From assembly GCA_002397275.1 (NCBI GenBank), contig DHAA01000030.1, positions 1 through 37,134 on the forward strand: DNA of 37,134 nt, given 5' to 3'. This DNA is from Thermacetogenium sp. UBA4966. Lineage in GTDB: Bacteria > Bacillota > DSM-12270 > Thermacetogeniales > Thermacetogeniaceae. Each line of letters opens with the position of its first letter. The first letter of the stretch is position 1. Shown one piece after another: positions 1 through 7,927 of this stretch. The position numbers and the translations under genes are program-made. Below the pieces are notes generated by a model. The model did not search any database, had not been told where the DNA came from, and saw only the letters and a list, made by a program, of their open reading frames with translations.

Positions 1-759
1 CCGGTAATTGCCGTCATGCTGCTCGGCTTAAACGGCCGCCAGGGGATGGCCTGGTTTCTGATCATTGTCGTTCTTATTGCCTTTTTGCTCAACCATTTCC
101 AGGGCGCCGTCCGGCGCATGGGGGATGAGAACGGTTATGTCCCCAATGAAAAGGGGGCCGGCTTTGCAGAGAACACGGTTAAAAAAGGGGCGCTCTACGC
201 CCTCTTCCTGCTGATCATGATTATTATCATGCGTTCTCTGGTACACGTTGGCCTGACCAATTTTATCCCCCTTTATGTTGAGGAATACCTGCATGGCAGC
301 AAAGAGTACGGGGCGTTGCTGCTGACTGTTTTTCTCCTTTCCGGAGCTGTGGGCACGATTGTGGGAGGGCCGGTGTCGGACCGGATAGGAAGAAGAAAAG
401 TACTCATCTTCTCTTTCCTTCTGGTAATACCTTTACTTTGGCTGTTCCTATTCAGCTCCGGGATATGGACGCTTCCTCTGGCTGCTTTAAGCGGCTTTGT
501 CCTCATCTCGACATTTTCAGTTACTATCGTTTACGCCCAGGAATTGATCCCCCATAATTTAGGTTTAGCCTCAGGTTTGACCTTAGGCTTTGCCTTCGGG
601 GTTGGCGCGCTGGGCGGCTTGGCCTTCGGCGCAGCGGCTGATCTCTGGGGGATTCCGGTGGTACTCAAAGCGATCTGTCTGCTGCCTATCCCCGGCCTGC
701 TCCTCTCGTTAGCCCTGCCCCATGCGGAAAAAGGAGGGAGCGGCGCGGAGAGCTCATAG
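1..759 (+). CDS. MFS transporter, fosmidomycin-resistance (Fsr)-like, 5' end outside window
   Basis: The frame is open from the first base, so the N-terminal half lies upstream of the window; 252 residues remain. The visible part has a hydrophilic central loop (about residues 36-60) followed by six hydrophobic segments, as in the C-terminal half of a 12-helix major facilitator. A GGPVSDRIGRRKV loop is the duplicated MFS motif. The stretch VYAQELIPHNLGLASG followed by a glycine-rich helix resembles Fsr-type proteins. Family knowledge suggests proton-driven efflux of a small compound across the cytoplasmic membrane, but the substrate cannot be read from sequence. It ends at TAG 757-759 and is convergent with the aminomutase gene. 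No terminator on this strand is obvious. Confidence 0.85.
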   Translation, partial: PVIAVMLLGLNGRQGMAWFLIIVVLIAFLLNHFQGAVRRMGDENGYVPNEKGAGFAENTVKKGALYALFLLIMIIIMRSLVHVGLTNFIPLYVEEYLHGSKEYGALLLTVFLLSGAVGTIVGGPVSDRIGRRKVLIFSFLLVIPLLWLFLFSSGIWTLPLAALSGFVLISTFSVTIVYAQELIPHNLGLASGLTLGFAFGVGALGGLAFGAAADLWGIPVVLKAICLLPIPGLLLSLALPHAEKGGSGAESS

Positions 760-880
760 GTTGTCGCGGTCACAGGAACGCCGAACAACTGACGACTGGT
801 AAAGGGCCGCGCTGTGTGCCCAACGGCGAAGGATGCGGGCGGGTGTTGAGGAAGCGCTATCCGACGATAGCCCGGTCGCG

Positions 881-911
881 AAAATAGACGCGGGAACGTT
901 CTCCGCGTCTA
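881..911 (-). terminator. intrinsic terminator of the aminomutase gene
   Basis: A 9-bp perfect stem (TAGACGCGG, 885-893, with CCGCGTCTA, 903-911) closes a 9-nt loop. Read on the minus strand it is followed by TTTT. It lies about 70 bp past the stop codon of the minus-strand aminomutase gene. The T-run is short, so efficiency is uncertain. Confidence 0.6.
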
Positions 912-979
912 CTCAGCCTCAGCTATTCGTTTGCCTTACGCCCCTCCGGCGGCTGCCGGCAAGCCGCGGACCGCGAGAT

Positions 980-2269
980 CTACTCCGGAAGTTCGTAAGG
1001 GATAATCTTGTTCTCCCAGGTCCTCAGCAAAATCTGGTTCCGCTTTCTTCCCAGAAGGTAGTTGGGAGCGATAGGCGTTTTTCCATTGCCGTACGGAGCG
1101 TTGATGATGTAAGTGGGCACGGCCAGCCCGGATGTGTAGCCCCGCAGATGCTCCATGATCTCCAGCCCGTCGTCGATAGAAGTGATAAAATGGCTGGTGC
1201 CCTTTACGTTCTTGGCGTGGAAGATGTAGTAGGGCCTGACACGCAATTTCAGCAGCTCCTGGTTCAGCTTCTTCATCACATGGGGGTCGTTGTTCACCCC
1301 GCGCAGGAGTACTGCCTGGTTTCCCAGCACCACGCCGGCCTGGACAAGCCTGTCGCACGCCTGTTTAGCCTCGGGGGTTACCTCCAGAGGGCTGTTGAAC
1401 TGCGTGTTGATGAAGATGGGCGGGTATTTTTCCAAAATGGCGCACAGCTGCGGAGTGATCCGCTGGGGAAGCGTCACCGGAGTACGGGTGCCGATGCGCT
1501 TGATCTCCAGATGCGGGATGCTGTGTAGTTCTCCCAGCAGCCAATCCAGGGTTTCATCGCTCAACAGCAGGGCGTCTCCGCCTGTGATCAGCACGTCGCG
1601 GATCTCTTTATTTTCCCTCACATACCGCACCGCTGCTTCCAGTAGCGAGCGTGATTTGTCTAAATCACTGTTCCCGATATTGCGCCTGCGCTGGCAGTGG
1701 CGGCAGAACATGGCGCACCTGTTGGTAACGTTGATGATCATGCGGTCCGGATAGCGCCGCGTTACTCCGGGAGCAGGGGAAGTCCAGCCTTCAGCCATCG
1801 GATCCTCGCTCCCCTTGTCGTCGGTGATCTCCGGCAGGCTGGGGATAGATTGCTTCCAAACGGCGCCATGAGGTTTATCGCACATGACTAACGCCATGTA
1901 ATAGGGGGACAACGCCCAACGCAGGCTCTGCCCGATTTTCTCTAATTCTTCTTTTTCCTTATCTGCCAACTCGACAAAATGAGCGAGCGACTCTACGGTG
2001 TCGATCCTGTGGCGCAGCTGCCAGTGCCAGTCGGCCCAATCCGCATCGCCGGCTCCAAAGAATTCCAGGATGCTGGAGCGTGCCGCCGCATAATCCTCCG
2101 CCAGATCGAAGCCTGTGCGGATTTCTTCTTTTGCCATAAGGTATTCCTTGATCTTTTCTTTCAGTTCAGCGGCTCTCTCCAGGGCGCAATCCCTGCGTGT
2201 GCCGCTGTCATTCTGCATGTGCAGATGCTCCGGGTGGTGAGCGGTAATCTCATAGTACTCAATAGCCAT
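980..2269 (-). CDS. eam: glutamate 2,3-aminomutase (radical SAM, lysine-2,3-aminomutase family)
   Basis: 429 residues. Radical-SAM cluster motif CxxxCxxC at Cys185, Cys189 and Cys192 (CAMFCRHC), and PLP lysine Lys397 in APYGNGK. In lysine 2,3-aminomutase two Asp residues bind the substrate's side-chain amine (Asp293 and Asp330 in the Clostridium subterminale enzyme). Here those positions are Lys353 (in FHAKNVKG) and Asn390 (in YIINAPYG). The 37-residue spacing is kept and the PLP Lys is again 7 residues after the second one. Lys/Asn is the pair reported for clostridial glutamate 2,3-aminomutase, so the likely reaction is L-glutamate to beta-glutamate, a compatible solute. Start ATG 2269 follows GGTGGAG. 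Transcription probably starts near 2710 on the minus strand, behind a c-di-AMP riboswitch. Alternative: a lysine or other beta-amino-acid mutase, less likely given these residues. Confidence 0.88.
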   Translation of the reverse strand: MAIEYYEITAHHPEHLHMQNDSGTRRDCALERAAELKEKIKEYLMAKEEIRTGFDLAEDYAAARSSILEFFGAGDADWADWHWQLRHRIDTVESLAHFVELADKEKEELEKIGQSLRWALSPYYMALVMCDKPHGAVWKQSIPSLPEITDDKGSEDPMAEGWTSPAPGVTRRYPDRMIINVTNRCAMFCRHCQRRRNIGNSDLDKSRSLLEAAVRYVRENKEIRDVLITGGDALLLSDETLDWLLGELHSIPHLEIKRIGTRTPVTLPQRITPQLCAILEKYPPIFINTQFNSPLEVTPEAKQACDRLVQAGVVLGNQAVLLRGVNNDPHVMKKLNQELLKLRVRPYYIFHAKNVKGTSHFITSIDDGLEIMEHLRGYTSGLAVPTYIINAPYGNGKTPIAPNYLLGRKRNQILLRTWENKIIPYELPE

Positions 2270-2484
2270 GCAACTCCACCGTCCTTTCCTGTATTGGTCT
2301 TCAGTTCTGTTTCAGGGCGCTGTCCGCCGGGGTACGTCTGTAAGCGCGGCGCCTTTTGGAGATCTCACGGTACACCTGGCATAGTAAATTATTATCTTGT
2401 TGTAGCAATGCAAAAGCTGGGCAAAATCATGCGTGTCTCAAAATAAGGCCAGGCAACCTGGCGAGGAAGGGCAGCTGAGAGGTA

Positions 2485-2525
2485 CAAAAAACTGCCCGGA
2501 AAACTCACTTAAAGACGAGGGCAGT
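2485..2525 (-). terminator. riboswitch-linked intrinsic terminator in the aminomutase leader
   Basis: On the minus strand ACTGCCC (2519-2525) pairs with GGGCAGT (2491-2497) and is followed by a run of T (complement of A 2485-2490). It lies about 35 nt downstream of the riboswitch aptamer and 215 nt upstream of the aminomutase start. This is the position expected for an expression platform that stops transcription when ligand is bound. Which aptamer strand competes with the terminator stem was not resolved. Confidence 0.75.
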
Positions 2526-2560
2526 AATCTACAGCTAAATCGCAGCCTTGCGGGCTTTCC

Positions 2561-2692
2561 TTCCTACGCTTACGAGGTTAGCTGACGGGTTCGGGCTGTA
2601 AGGTAACCCTACCTCAGATTAAGGATAAAATGTGAGGATTCACCCCAAAAATTGGTTTCCCCGTTTCCCCCCCAAGGGAATTCAGCGCTATC
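2561..2692 (-). promoter_or_regulatory. cyclic di-AMP riboswitch (ydaO-yuaA class)
   Basis: Read on the minus strand, the region holds the ydaO consensus blocks in order: AACGGGG, a short A/T-rich loop, GGGGTGAATCC, AGGG, then CCCGAACCCGTCAGC and TAACCTCGTAAGCG. The closing helix pairs CGCT near 2685-2688 with AGCG near 2567-2570. This class binds c-di-AMP and generally switches downstream genes off when c-di-AMP is high; targets are typically potassium uptake, osmoprotection and cell-wall genes. It lies between the -35/-10 elements at 2717-2745 and the terminator at 2485-2525, so it controls the minus-strand aminomutase gene. Confidence 0.92.
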
Positions 2693-2716
2693 GATTATAA
2701 ATTTTATTTTTCCTTG

Positions 2717-2745
2717 ATCTTACTATAAGTCTTAAATTGTGTCAA
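2717..2745 (-). promoter_or_regulatory. sigma-A-type promoter of the c-di-AMP riboswitch/aminomutase unit
   Basis: On the minus strand: -35 TTGACA (2740-2745), 17-bp spacer, -10 TAAGAT (2717-2722). The predicted start near 2710 is about 20 nt ahead of the aptamer, so the whole riboswitch would be transcribed. Confidence 0.75.
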
Positions 2746-2826
2746 TAAAAAATTTTAGCATGTGATGTTATTCTGATAAAATGTCGCCTATGAGAAAGGA
2801 AACATTTAACCCGATTTATTTTCCTC

Positions 2827-2853
2827 TAAAGTTTTATGGTGATCAGACGATAT
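2827..2853 (+). promoter_or_regulatory. sigma-D (sigma-28) flagellar promoter upstream of fliD
   Basis: TAAA (2827-2830), 15-bp spacer, GACGATAT (2846-2853). This differs at one base from the Bacillus sigma-D consensus TAAA-N15-GCCGATAT. It lies 39 bp before the fliD start codon, which fits late flagellar gene control by the flagellar sigma factor (gene not in the window). Confidence 0.75.
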
Positions 2854-2892
2854 ATATAAAAGAAGAATGTATACAAGAGAGGGGAAATAGAG

Positions 2893-4482
2893 ATGGCGGG
2901 GATTAACCGGATCAGCGGCCTGGCTTCAGGGATGGACATCGACCAACTGGTGAAGGACATGATGAAGGGGCAACAGCTGCGCCTGGATACAGCCTGGCAG
3001 AACAAGCAGATCTGGCAGTGGCGCCAGGAGGCCTACCGGACGGTCAACACAAGCCTGCTCACCTTGAGAAACAAGGTTTTCGACCTTAAGCTGCAGGGCA
3101 ATTTTCAGGCGAGGAGAGCTGTTTCCAGCGATGAAAGCCTTGTCGCCGCGGCCGCGGGCGCCAATGCCTCTGTCGCTTCATACCAGATTAAGGTGGAACA
3201 GCTGGCCAGCGTGGCCACAAACTGCAGTACAGATAAAATATCTGACGGAACTCTTAAAACCAAAGATACTCTCTGGTCCCAGCGGGATGCTTTCTCCGGC
3301 GATTTTGAATGGACAGTCGACGAAAACGATAGACACAGCTTTTCTTTCGAGATCACAGTCGACAATCAGGTGCATTCCATAGAGGTTGACGGGGATACGG
3401 AAACGTTCGATTCGCTGCTGGCCAGGATCAATAGGGAGTGCGGGGTCAGCGTGTTTTACGATGCCGCGGTAGACAAGGTCTCTCTTTCCACCAATAAGAC
3501 CGGGAACAGGCAGGATGGCGCGGAGATCCAGGTTTCCGGGAGTTTTCTGACAGATGTTTTAAATATCGACGCCTCGGAGGAACAGGGCGGCGCAGACGCG
3601 CTCTTTGAGATTAACGGCCTGACCGGACTGACTAGCCATGACAATACCTACACCGTCAACGGCGTTACCTTTAACTTCAAGGGCGCGGACATCAATAAAA
3701 CCGTCGCCGTATCCGTAGAAGAGGACATCGACCAGATGGTGGACTTCATCAAGGATTTTGTCGATAAATATAATGAAATCATAGATGGCATCAATGAAAA
3801 GCTCAATGAAAAGCGCTATTCATCCTATCCCCCCTTGACCGAGGAGCAGATACGGGATGGAGGCCTGACCGACCGGCAGATCGACGCCTGGGAGGAAAAA
3901 TCCCGCAGCGGGCTGCTGAGAAGGGATGAGATTTTGAGCGGCGCCCTGTCGGAGATCAGGATGGTGATGTCCGGTATAGTTCAAGGAATCACAGATGAGG
4001 TTACGGTAACCAATGGTTTTGAACAGTATAGCGGGCCGGCTGACCGACTGAGCATGATCGGGATTACCACCGGAAGTTATCTGGAAAGAGGGAAGCTGCA
4101 TTTGGATGAAGCAAAGCTGCGCGAGGCTCTGCAGTCCAATTCAGCGGCGGTGATGAACCTTTTTACTAGGACGAGGGACGCCGAGGGGAAAGAGATCAGC
4201 GACCCGGAACAAAAAGGGATAGCTGTCCGCCTTTATGACTCTGTTAATAAAGCCATGTCCAGGATTACCAGTCAGGCGGGGAGCGCGGGCAGCCTTTATG
4301 ATGACAGCTATATCGGACGTACGGTACGCCAGATCGATGAACGCATGGCGCTGCTGGAGGAACAGTACGCCCGTTTGGAGGATCGTTATTACAGGCAGTT
4401 TACAGCGATGGAGCAGGCTATCGCTAAGATGAATTCCCAGAGTATGTGGCTCAACACGCAGTTGATGAGCGGAGGGCAGTAA
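2893..4482 (+). CDS. fliD: flagellar hook-associated protein 2 (filament cap) FliD
   Basis: 529 residues. The N-terminus (IxRISGLASGMDIDQLVxDMM) is the FliD_N signature, followed by a helix (about 30-75) and a variable exposed middle. The FliD_C region runs from about residue 270 to the end, with a heptad-rich C-terminal helix (about 470-520). FliD forms the cap at the tip of the growing filament and folds exported flagellin. It is secreted by the flagellar type III apparatus, and no Sec signal is present. ATG 2893 follows GAGGGG by 8 nt and lies 39 bp after a sigma-D-type promoter. It opens a five-gene unit with flaG, fliS, a fliT-like gene and a DUF6470 gene. Confidence 0.95.
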   Translation: MAGINRISGLASGMDIDQLVKDMMKGQQLRLDTAWQNKQIWQWRQEAYRTVNTSLLTLRNKVFDLKLQGNFQARRAVSSDESLVAAAAGANASVASYQIKVEQLASVATNCSTDKISDGTLKTKDTLWSQRDAFSGDFEWTVDENDRHSFSFEITVDNQVHSIEVDGDTETFDSLLARINRECGVSVFYDAAVDKVSLSTNKTGNRQDGAEIQVSGSFLTDVLNIDASEEQGGADALFEINGLTGLTSHDNTYTVNGVTFNFKGADINKTVAVSVEEDIDQMVDFIKDFVDKYNEIIDGINEKLNEKRYSSYPPLTEEQIRDGGLTDRQIDAWEEKSRSGLLRRDEILSGALSEIRMVMSGIVQGITDEVTVTNGFEQYSGPADRLSMIGITTGSYLERGKLHLDEAKLREALQSNSAAVMNLFTRTRDAEGKEISDPEQKGIAVRLYDSVNKAMSRITSQAGSAGSLYDDSYIGRTVRQIDERMALLEEQYARLEDRYYRQFTAMEQAIAKMNSQSMWLNTQLMSGGQ

Positions 4483-4496
4483 TAAACCGGAGGGGG

Positions 4497-4844
4497 ATGA
4501 ATCGCGGGATGCGGATCGAAGAGAATGCGGCAATCAGGGAAAACGCTGAACATCAGAACCTTAATGCCGTCAATAATAAAGACTCGTCGGTTCGGGATTT
4601 GGCGGAGAGAGAAGAAGGCCGGGAGGATACAGGGCGGCGGCCGCTGGCAGAGCTGCTCAAGAGTGAGTATGAGGTTAATTTTCAGCTGAGTTTCAGCTTC
4701 CATAAAGAGACGGAGCGGCTGGTGGTGCAGGTGATCGATCCGGAAACCAGCGAGATAATCCGTCAGATCCCGCCTGAGGAACTGTTGGAGCTGGCGGTGA
4801 AGCTGCAGGAGATGATCGGCTTTTTACTCGATCAGCGTATTTAA
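4497..4844 (+). CDS. flaG: FlaG family flagellar protein
   Basis: 115 residues from ATG 4497, chosen because GGAGGGGG lies just upstream and the gene then begins 14 bp after the fliD stop. The frame could extend back into fliD, and ATG 4509 is an alternative. The first 55 residues are polar and probably disordered. The C-terminal 55 residues contain the FlaG core: a beta-rich FSFHKETERLVVQVIDPETSE segment broken by IIRQIPPEELLELAVKLQE. FlaG proteins are linked to filament length; the exact role is unsettled. Its place between fliD and fliS is the usual Gram-positive order. Confidence 0.88.
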   Translation: MNRGMRIEENAAIRENAEHQNLNAVNNKDSSVRDLAEREEGREDTGRRPLAELLKSEYEVNFQLSFSFHKETERLVVQVIDPETSEIIRQIPPEELLELAVKLQEMIGFLLDQRI

Positions 4845-4902
4845 CAGGCAGAATTTTCGCAGCGGAATGATAGATAGGATGATGGATAAGGGGTGATATA
4901 CT

Positions 4903-5283
4903 ATGTATTCTCCCGCTATGAATGCATATAATCAGTACAAAACAACATCTGTTCAAACTGCCGATCCGGGCAAATTATTGCTGATGCTCTACGACGGGCT
5001 GCTCCTCTCTCTCAGAAAAGGAAAGCAGGCCGTGGAGGCGGGTAAACTGAAAGAAGCACACCAAAACCTTATTAAAGCTCAGGATATTGTCAGCGAATTG
5101 ATGAGCACTTTGAAGATGGAATACGAAATATCCCAGAACCTTTTCCAGCTGTATGACTATTGGAAACGGCGCCTGGTGGAAGCCAACGTTAAAAAGGACA
5201 CACAGATTATAGACGAGGTGCTCTCCCTGGTGAGGGAGTTGCGCGCTGTGTGGGCTCAGGCGGCGGGGGCAGAGGATGATTAA
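4903..5283 (+). CDS. fliS: flagellar export chaperone FliS
   Basis: 126 residues, the usual FliS length. The N-terminal YNQYKTTSVQTADPGKLLLMLYDG is the FliS signature, followed by helices characteristic of the four-helix bundle. FliS binds the C-terminus of unpolymerised flagellin in the cytoplasm, preventing premature assembly and delivering it to the export gate. Start ATG 4903 is preceded by AAGGGGTG. The stop overlaps the next gene by 8 bp, suggesting translational coupling. No flagellin gene is in the window. Confidence 0.95.
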   Translation: MYSPAMNAYNQYKTTSVQTADPGKLLLMLYDGLLLSLRKGKQAVEAGKLKEAHQNLIKAQDIVSELMSTLKMEYEISQNLFQLYDYWKRRLVEANVKKDTQIIDEVLSLVRELRAVWAQAAGAEDD

Positions 5284-5722
5284 ACAGGCCGGAAAGGGGT
5301 TTAAGGGGATGCAAAAGGCTGCCGGCGCTTGGCTGGAGGCCCGGGAAGCTGTGCGGCGCCTGGCGCGGATTACAGTCGCTATGAAAGAAAAGGCTGAGCA
5401 AGGGGAAATTGAAGAGTTGATGTCCCTTCTTGATGAGCGCCAGGAAATCTATGCGCTGCTGGATAAGCTGCGGGAAGAGGCAGGGATTAGATCATGGACA
5501 ATGCCTGCTGAACAGTGTCCGCAGGAGGCCGAGAATTGCAGCGCCGAGATAACCGCGGCTTTGAAGCAGTTGATTGAAGATGACAAAGCGGTGAAGGATA
5601 CCCTCAATGCCCGCAAGATCGCCGTTCAAGAAGATATAGAGGAAGTGCGCCGGTCCAGGCGGGCGCAGGAAAAATATAGGGGGAGCGGCGCTGCGGGGGT
5701 CTTTATTGACAGCAGAGGCTAG
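5276..5722 (+). CDS. FliT-like flagellar chaperone candidate
   Basis: 148 residues, strongly helical and charged. Its start overlaps the fliS stop by 8 bp (ATGATTAA). This position is where Firmicutes carry FliT-type chaperones, which in characterised systems bind FliD. The protein is longer than typical FliT, with a first helix pair (about 12-70), a central linker with two Cys, a second helix (about 90-135) and a C-terminal FIDSRG tail. The FliT assignment rests on position, length and helical character rather than on a diagnostic motif. Confidence 0.55.
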   Translation: MIKQAGKGFKGMQKAAGAWLEAREAVRRLARITVAMKEKAEQGEIEELMSLLDERQEIYALLDKLREEAGIRSWTMPAEQCPQEAENCSAEITAALKQLIEDDKAVKDTLNARKIAVQEDIEEVRRSRRAQEKYRGSGAAGVFIDSRG

Positions 5723-5739
5723 TCGACGGAGGGAGCGAG

Positions 5740-6297
5740 ATGCGTTTAATCATCGATCAGGTCTTCGGAAGGTTAGGAAGCCGTCAGAAAAACCCTTTTC
5801 TGAGGATCAACCTCTTAAAATCGCAGATGAACCTGCGGATTGAGGATCCTGTCCTCACGGTGACACATGATCGTGTGCAATTATCTATCGATAACAGAGA
5901 TTTTCTGGCTGATCTCCATATGTATGAACCGCTGCAGTTCAGCAGGGAATACGCGGCGCAGGCCTGGGAGCTGGCGAGGGACGGCGTGGCTGAGATGGCC
6001 GCGGAGGGGGACCGCCTGGGAAAATTAGAAAACGGCGTTGACCTTTTCGCGGCGATTGCCCGGGAAAACGGGCTTGCTCCCGCTGCCGATGTACAGCTTG
6101 TTCCTCTCAGCCCTCCCGGTATTAGCTTCCAGGTGATCAAGGGAGCAAAGAGTTTTGAGGAGGGGCGTGTTCAGGTACGGCTTACTCCCGGCCGGACGCG
6201 TGTCGACCTCGAGCCTGGCTCAGCTCAGATCTACGTGCGCCGGCGCCCTGAGATTCATATCCGTTTTTCGGAAGAACGCCTCGATGTTTTTTGCTGA
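5740..6297 (+). CDS. DUF6470 family protein (YviE-like), flagellar operon member
   Basis: 185 residues. The N-terminus (FLRINLLKSQMNLRIEDP) and repeated short beta motifs ending in I-I-R or V-L-E patterns match the DUF6470/YviE family, which sits beside fliW, csrA and flagellin genes in Bacillus and Clostridia. The function is not established. ATG 5740 follows GGAGGGAGCGAG. The C-terminal RPEIHIRFSEE resembles the closing repeat of the family. It is the last gene of the flagellar unit; fliW and csrA, which often follow, are absent. It is convergent with the ABC transporter ATPase gene 23 bp away. Confidence 0.7.
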   Translation: MRLIIDQVFGRLGSRQKNPFLRINLLKSQMNLRIEDPVLTVTHDRVQLSIDNRDFLADLHMYEPLQFSREYAAQAWELARDGVAEMAAEGDRLGKLENGVDLFAAIARENGLAPAADVQLVPLSPPGISFQVIKGAKSFEEGRVQVRLTPGRTRVDLEPGSAQIYVRRRPEIHIRFSEERLDVFC

Positions 6298-6320
6298 ATC
6301 ACCTTCTCTGCATCCTTCGC

Positions 6321-7052
6321 TTACTGCATCACCCGCGTCAGGAAAGAGCGCGTCCTTTTATTGACAGGCTCTGTAAAAAGCTGCTGCGGCGTCCCTTCTT
6401 CGATGATCAACCCTTCGTCCATAAAGATCACTCTGTCCCCGATTTCCTGAGCGAACTTCATTTCATGGGTGACGACGACCATGGTCATCCCTTCTCGGGC
6501 CAGATCTCCCATCACCTCCAAAACTTCCCCTACCATCTCCGGATCGAGAGCAGATGTCGGCTCGTCAAAGAGCATCACTCTGGGCTGCATGGCCAGGGCT
6601 CTGGCGATAGCCACCCGCTGCTGCTGCCCCCCGGAAAGCTCGGCCGGGTAGTTTTCTGCTTTATCGCTCAAACCGACTTTTTTCAAGAGAGAGAGGGCTA
6701 TATCCTGGGCGGCCGGCCTGTCGCTTTTTTTGACGATGAGGGGCGCCAGGACGATGTTCTCTGTGACATTCTTATGGGGGAAGAGGTTGAAGCTCTGAAA
6801 GACCATGCCGATCTCCTCCCTGATTTTAGGCAGATCAGCCTGTGGGTCGGTGATGTTCACGCCGGCGAACTCAATGCTCCCCCCTGTGGGTTCTTCCAGG
6901 ATGTTAAGGCAGCGGAGCAGCGTGCTTTTGCCGGAGCCGCTGGGTCCGATGATCACCAGCTTTTCCCCTTCCTCAACATCTAGATTGATCCCGCGCAGTA
7001 CCTGGAGATCCCCGAAATTCTTGACAAGATTTCTAACTTTGATGATGGCCAT
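6321..7052 (-). CDS. polar amino-acid ABC transporter ATP-binding protein (GlnQ/HisP type)
   Basis: 243 residues, full length for the family. Walker A GPSGSGKST (36-44), Q-loop Gln86, signature LSGGQQQRV (139-147) and Walker B VMLFDEP (159-165), then the D-loop SALD and a switch His in VVTHEM. It powers uptake of a polar amino acid across the cytoplasmic membrane together with the permease and binding protein encoded upstream on the same strand. The start ATG 7052 overlaps the permease gene end by 20 bp, indicating coupled translation. Substrate specificity is not visible in the ATPase. Confidence 0.93.
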   Translation of the reverse strand: MAIIKVRNLVKNFGDLQVLRGINLDVEEGEKLVIIGPSGSGKSTLLRCLNILEEPTGGSIEFAGVNITDPQADLPKIREEIGMVFQSFNLFPHKNVTENIVLAPLIVKKSDRPAAQDIALSLLKKVGLSDKAENYPAELSGGQQQRVAIARALAMQPRVMLFDEPTSALDPEMVGEVLEVMGDLAREGMTMVVVTHEMKFAQEIGDRVIFMDEGLIIEEGTPQQLFTEPVNKRTRSFLTRVMQ

Positions 7053-7803
7053 TGATGCCCAGCCTCCTTTCTGTGAAATCCACCAGCCGCGAGATGCCCA
7101 GGGTCATGATCAAATAGAGAAGAGCGACGGAAAACCAGATCTCAAAGGACCTGAAGGTTGAGCCGATGATCAGCTGCCCCTGGCGGGTAAGCTCCGCATA
7201 ACCGATGCAGCTCAGCAGGGATGTGTCTTTGAGCATGGCGATGAATTCATTCCCCAGAGGGGGCACTACCCTGCGGAAGGCCTGAGGGAGGATGATATGG
7301 CGCATGGCTTGACTCTGCGTCATTCCCAGGGAGAGCGCCGCCTCGCTCTGCCCCTTTTCGATGGACTGGATGCCCGCTCTGAAGATCTCGGAAACATATG
7401 CCCCGCTGTTGATGCTGCAGGCGACCACAGCCGCGATAAAGGGGGGGATATGGGAAGTGGAGGAAAAGGGCCCGAGAGCGAACGATGCTTCCAGAAATAC
7501 TTTGAATTGCTGGATCAACGGCGGCAGCCCGAAATAGACGATAAACAGCTGAACGAGCAGGGGAGTGCCGCGCACAAAGTCGACATAGCATGTGGCCAGA
7601 GCGTGTGCAAACCGGTTTTTGGAGAGACGCCCCATCCCTCCGCAGAGACCGAGTATACAGCCCAGCGCCACAGCGATCAGCGTAACTTTAAGCGTTTGCA
7701 ATACCCCATCGAGCAAAAAGGGCAAAGATTGAATGATTAGATCCAAGCTGCATGGCGCCTCACTTTCACTTAAGCTTCTAAAATATTTGAGCGGCCGGAA
7801 CAC
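7033..7803 (-). CDS. polar amino-acid ABC transporter permease (HisM/GlnP type)
   Basis: 256 residues with about five hydrophobic segments. The N-terminal YVDFVRGTPLLVQLF is the signature of His/Glu/Gln-type permeases. The EAA loop is EAALSLGMTQSQAMRHIILPQAFRRVVPPLGNEF, which contacts the ATPase. Only one permease gene is present, so it probably acts as a homodimer. The ATG at 7803 has a weak ribosome-binding site, and TTG 7746 (start of LDLIIQSLPF) fits family length better, so the first 19 residues are doubtful. It is separated from the binding-protein gene by an intrinsic terminator. Confidence 0.9.
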   Translation of the reverse strand: MFRPLKYFRSLSESEAPCSLDLIIQSLPFLLDGVLQTLKVTLIAVALGCILGLCGGMGRLSKNRFAHALATCYVDFVRGTPLLVQLFIVYFGLPPLIQQFKVFLEASFALGPFSSTSHIPPFIAAVVACSINSGAYVSEIFRAGIQSIEKGQSEAALSLGMTQSQAMRHIILPQAFRRVVPPLGNEFIAMLKDTSLLSCIGYAELTRQGQLIIGSTFRSFEIWFSVALLYLIMTLGISRLVDFTERRLGINGHHQS

Positions 7804-7872
7804 ATTTTCTAAAGGTCCGGCTTCAGCCGCCGGGGGTCCCTCTATCTGGGGAATTGCCTGGCGCTGATTGTC

Positions 7873-7909
7873 AAAAAAAGATCTGCGCAGCCCGGCCGGC
7901 GGCGCAGAT
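7873..7909 (-). terminator. intercistronic terminator between binding-protein and permease genes
   Basis: On the minus strand ATCTGCGC (7902-7909) pairs with GCGCAGAT (7881-7888) and is followed by seven T after one C. It lies 19 bp past the binding-protein stop codon and upstream of the permease gene. Leaky termination here would give more binding protein than membrane complex, the usual stoichiometry of such importers. Confidence 0.8.
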
Positions 7910-7927
7910 TCGACTTTCTGCTTCTAC

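Noticed and set aside
833..1528. 231-codon plus-strand frame opposite the aminomutase gene
   Set aside because: Antisense to a gene with intact catalytic motifs; no family-like sequence and no ribosome-binding site.
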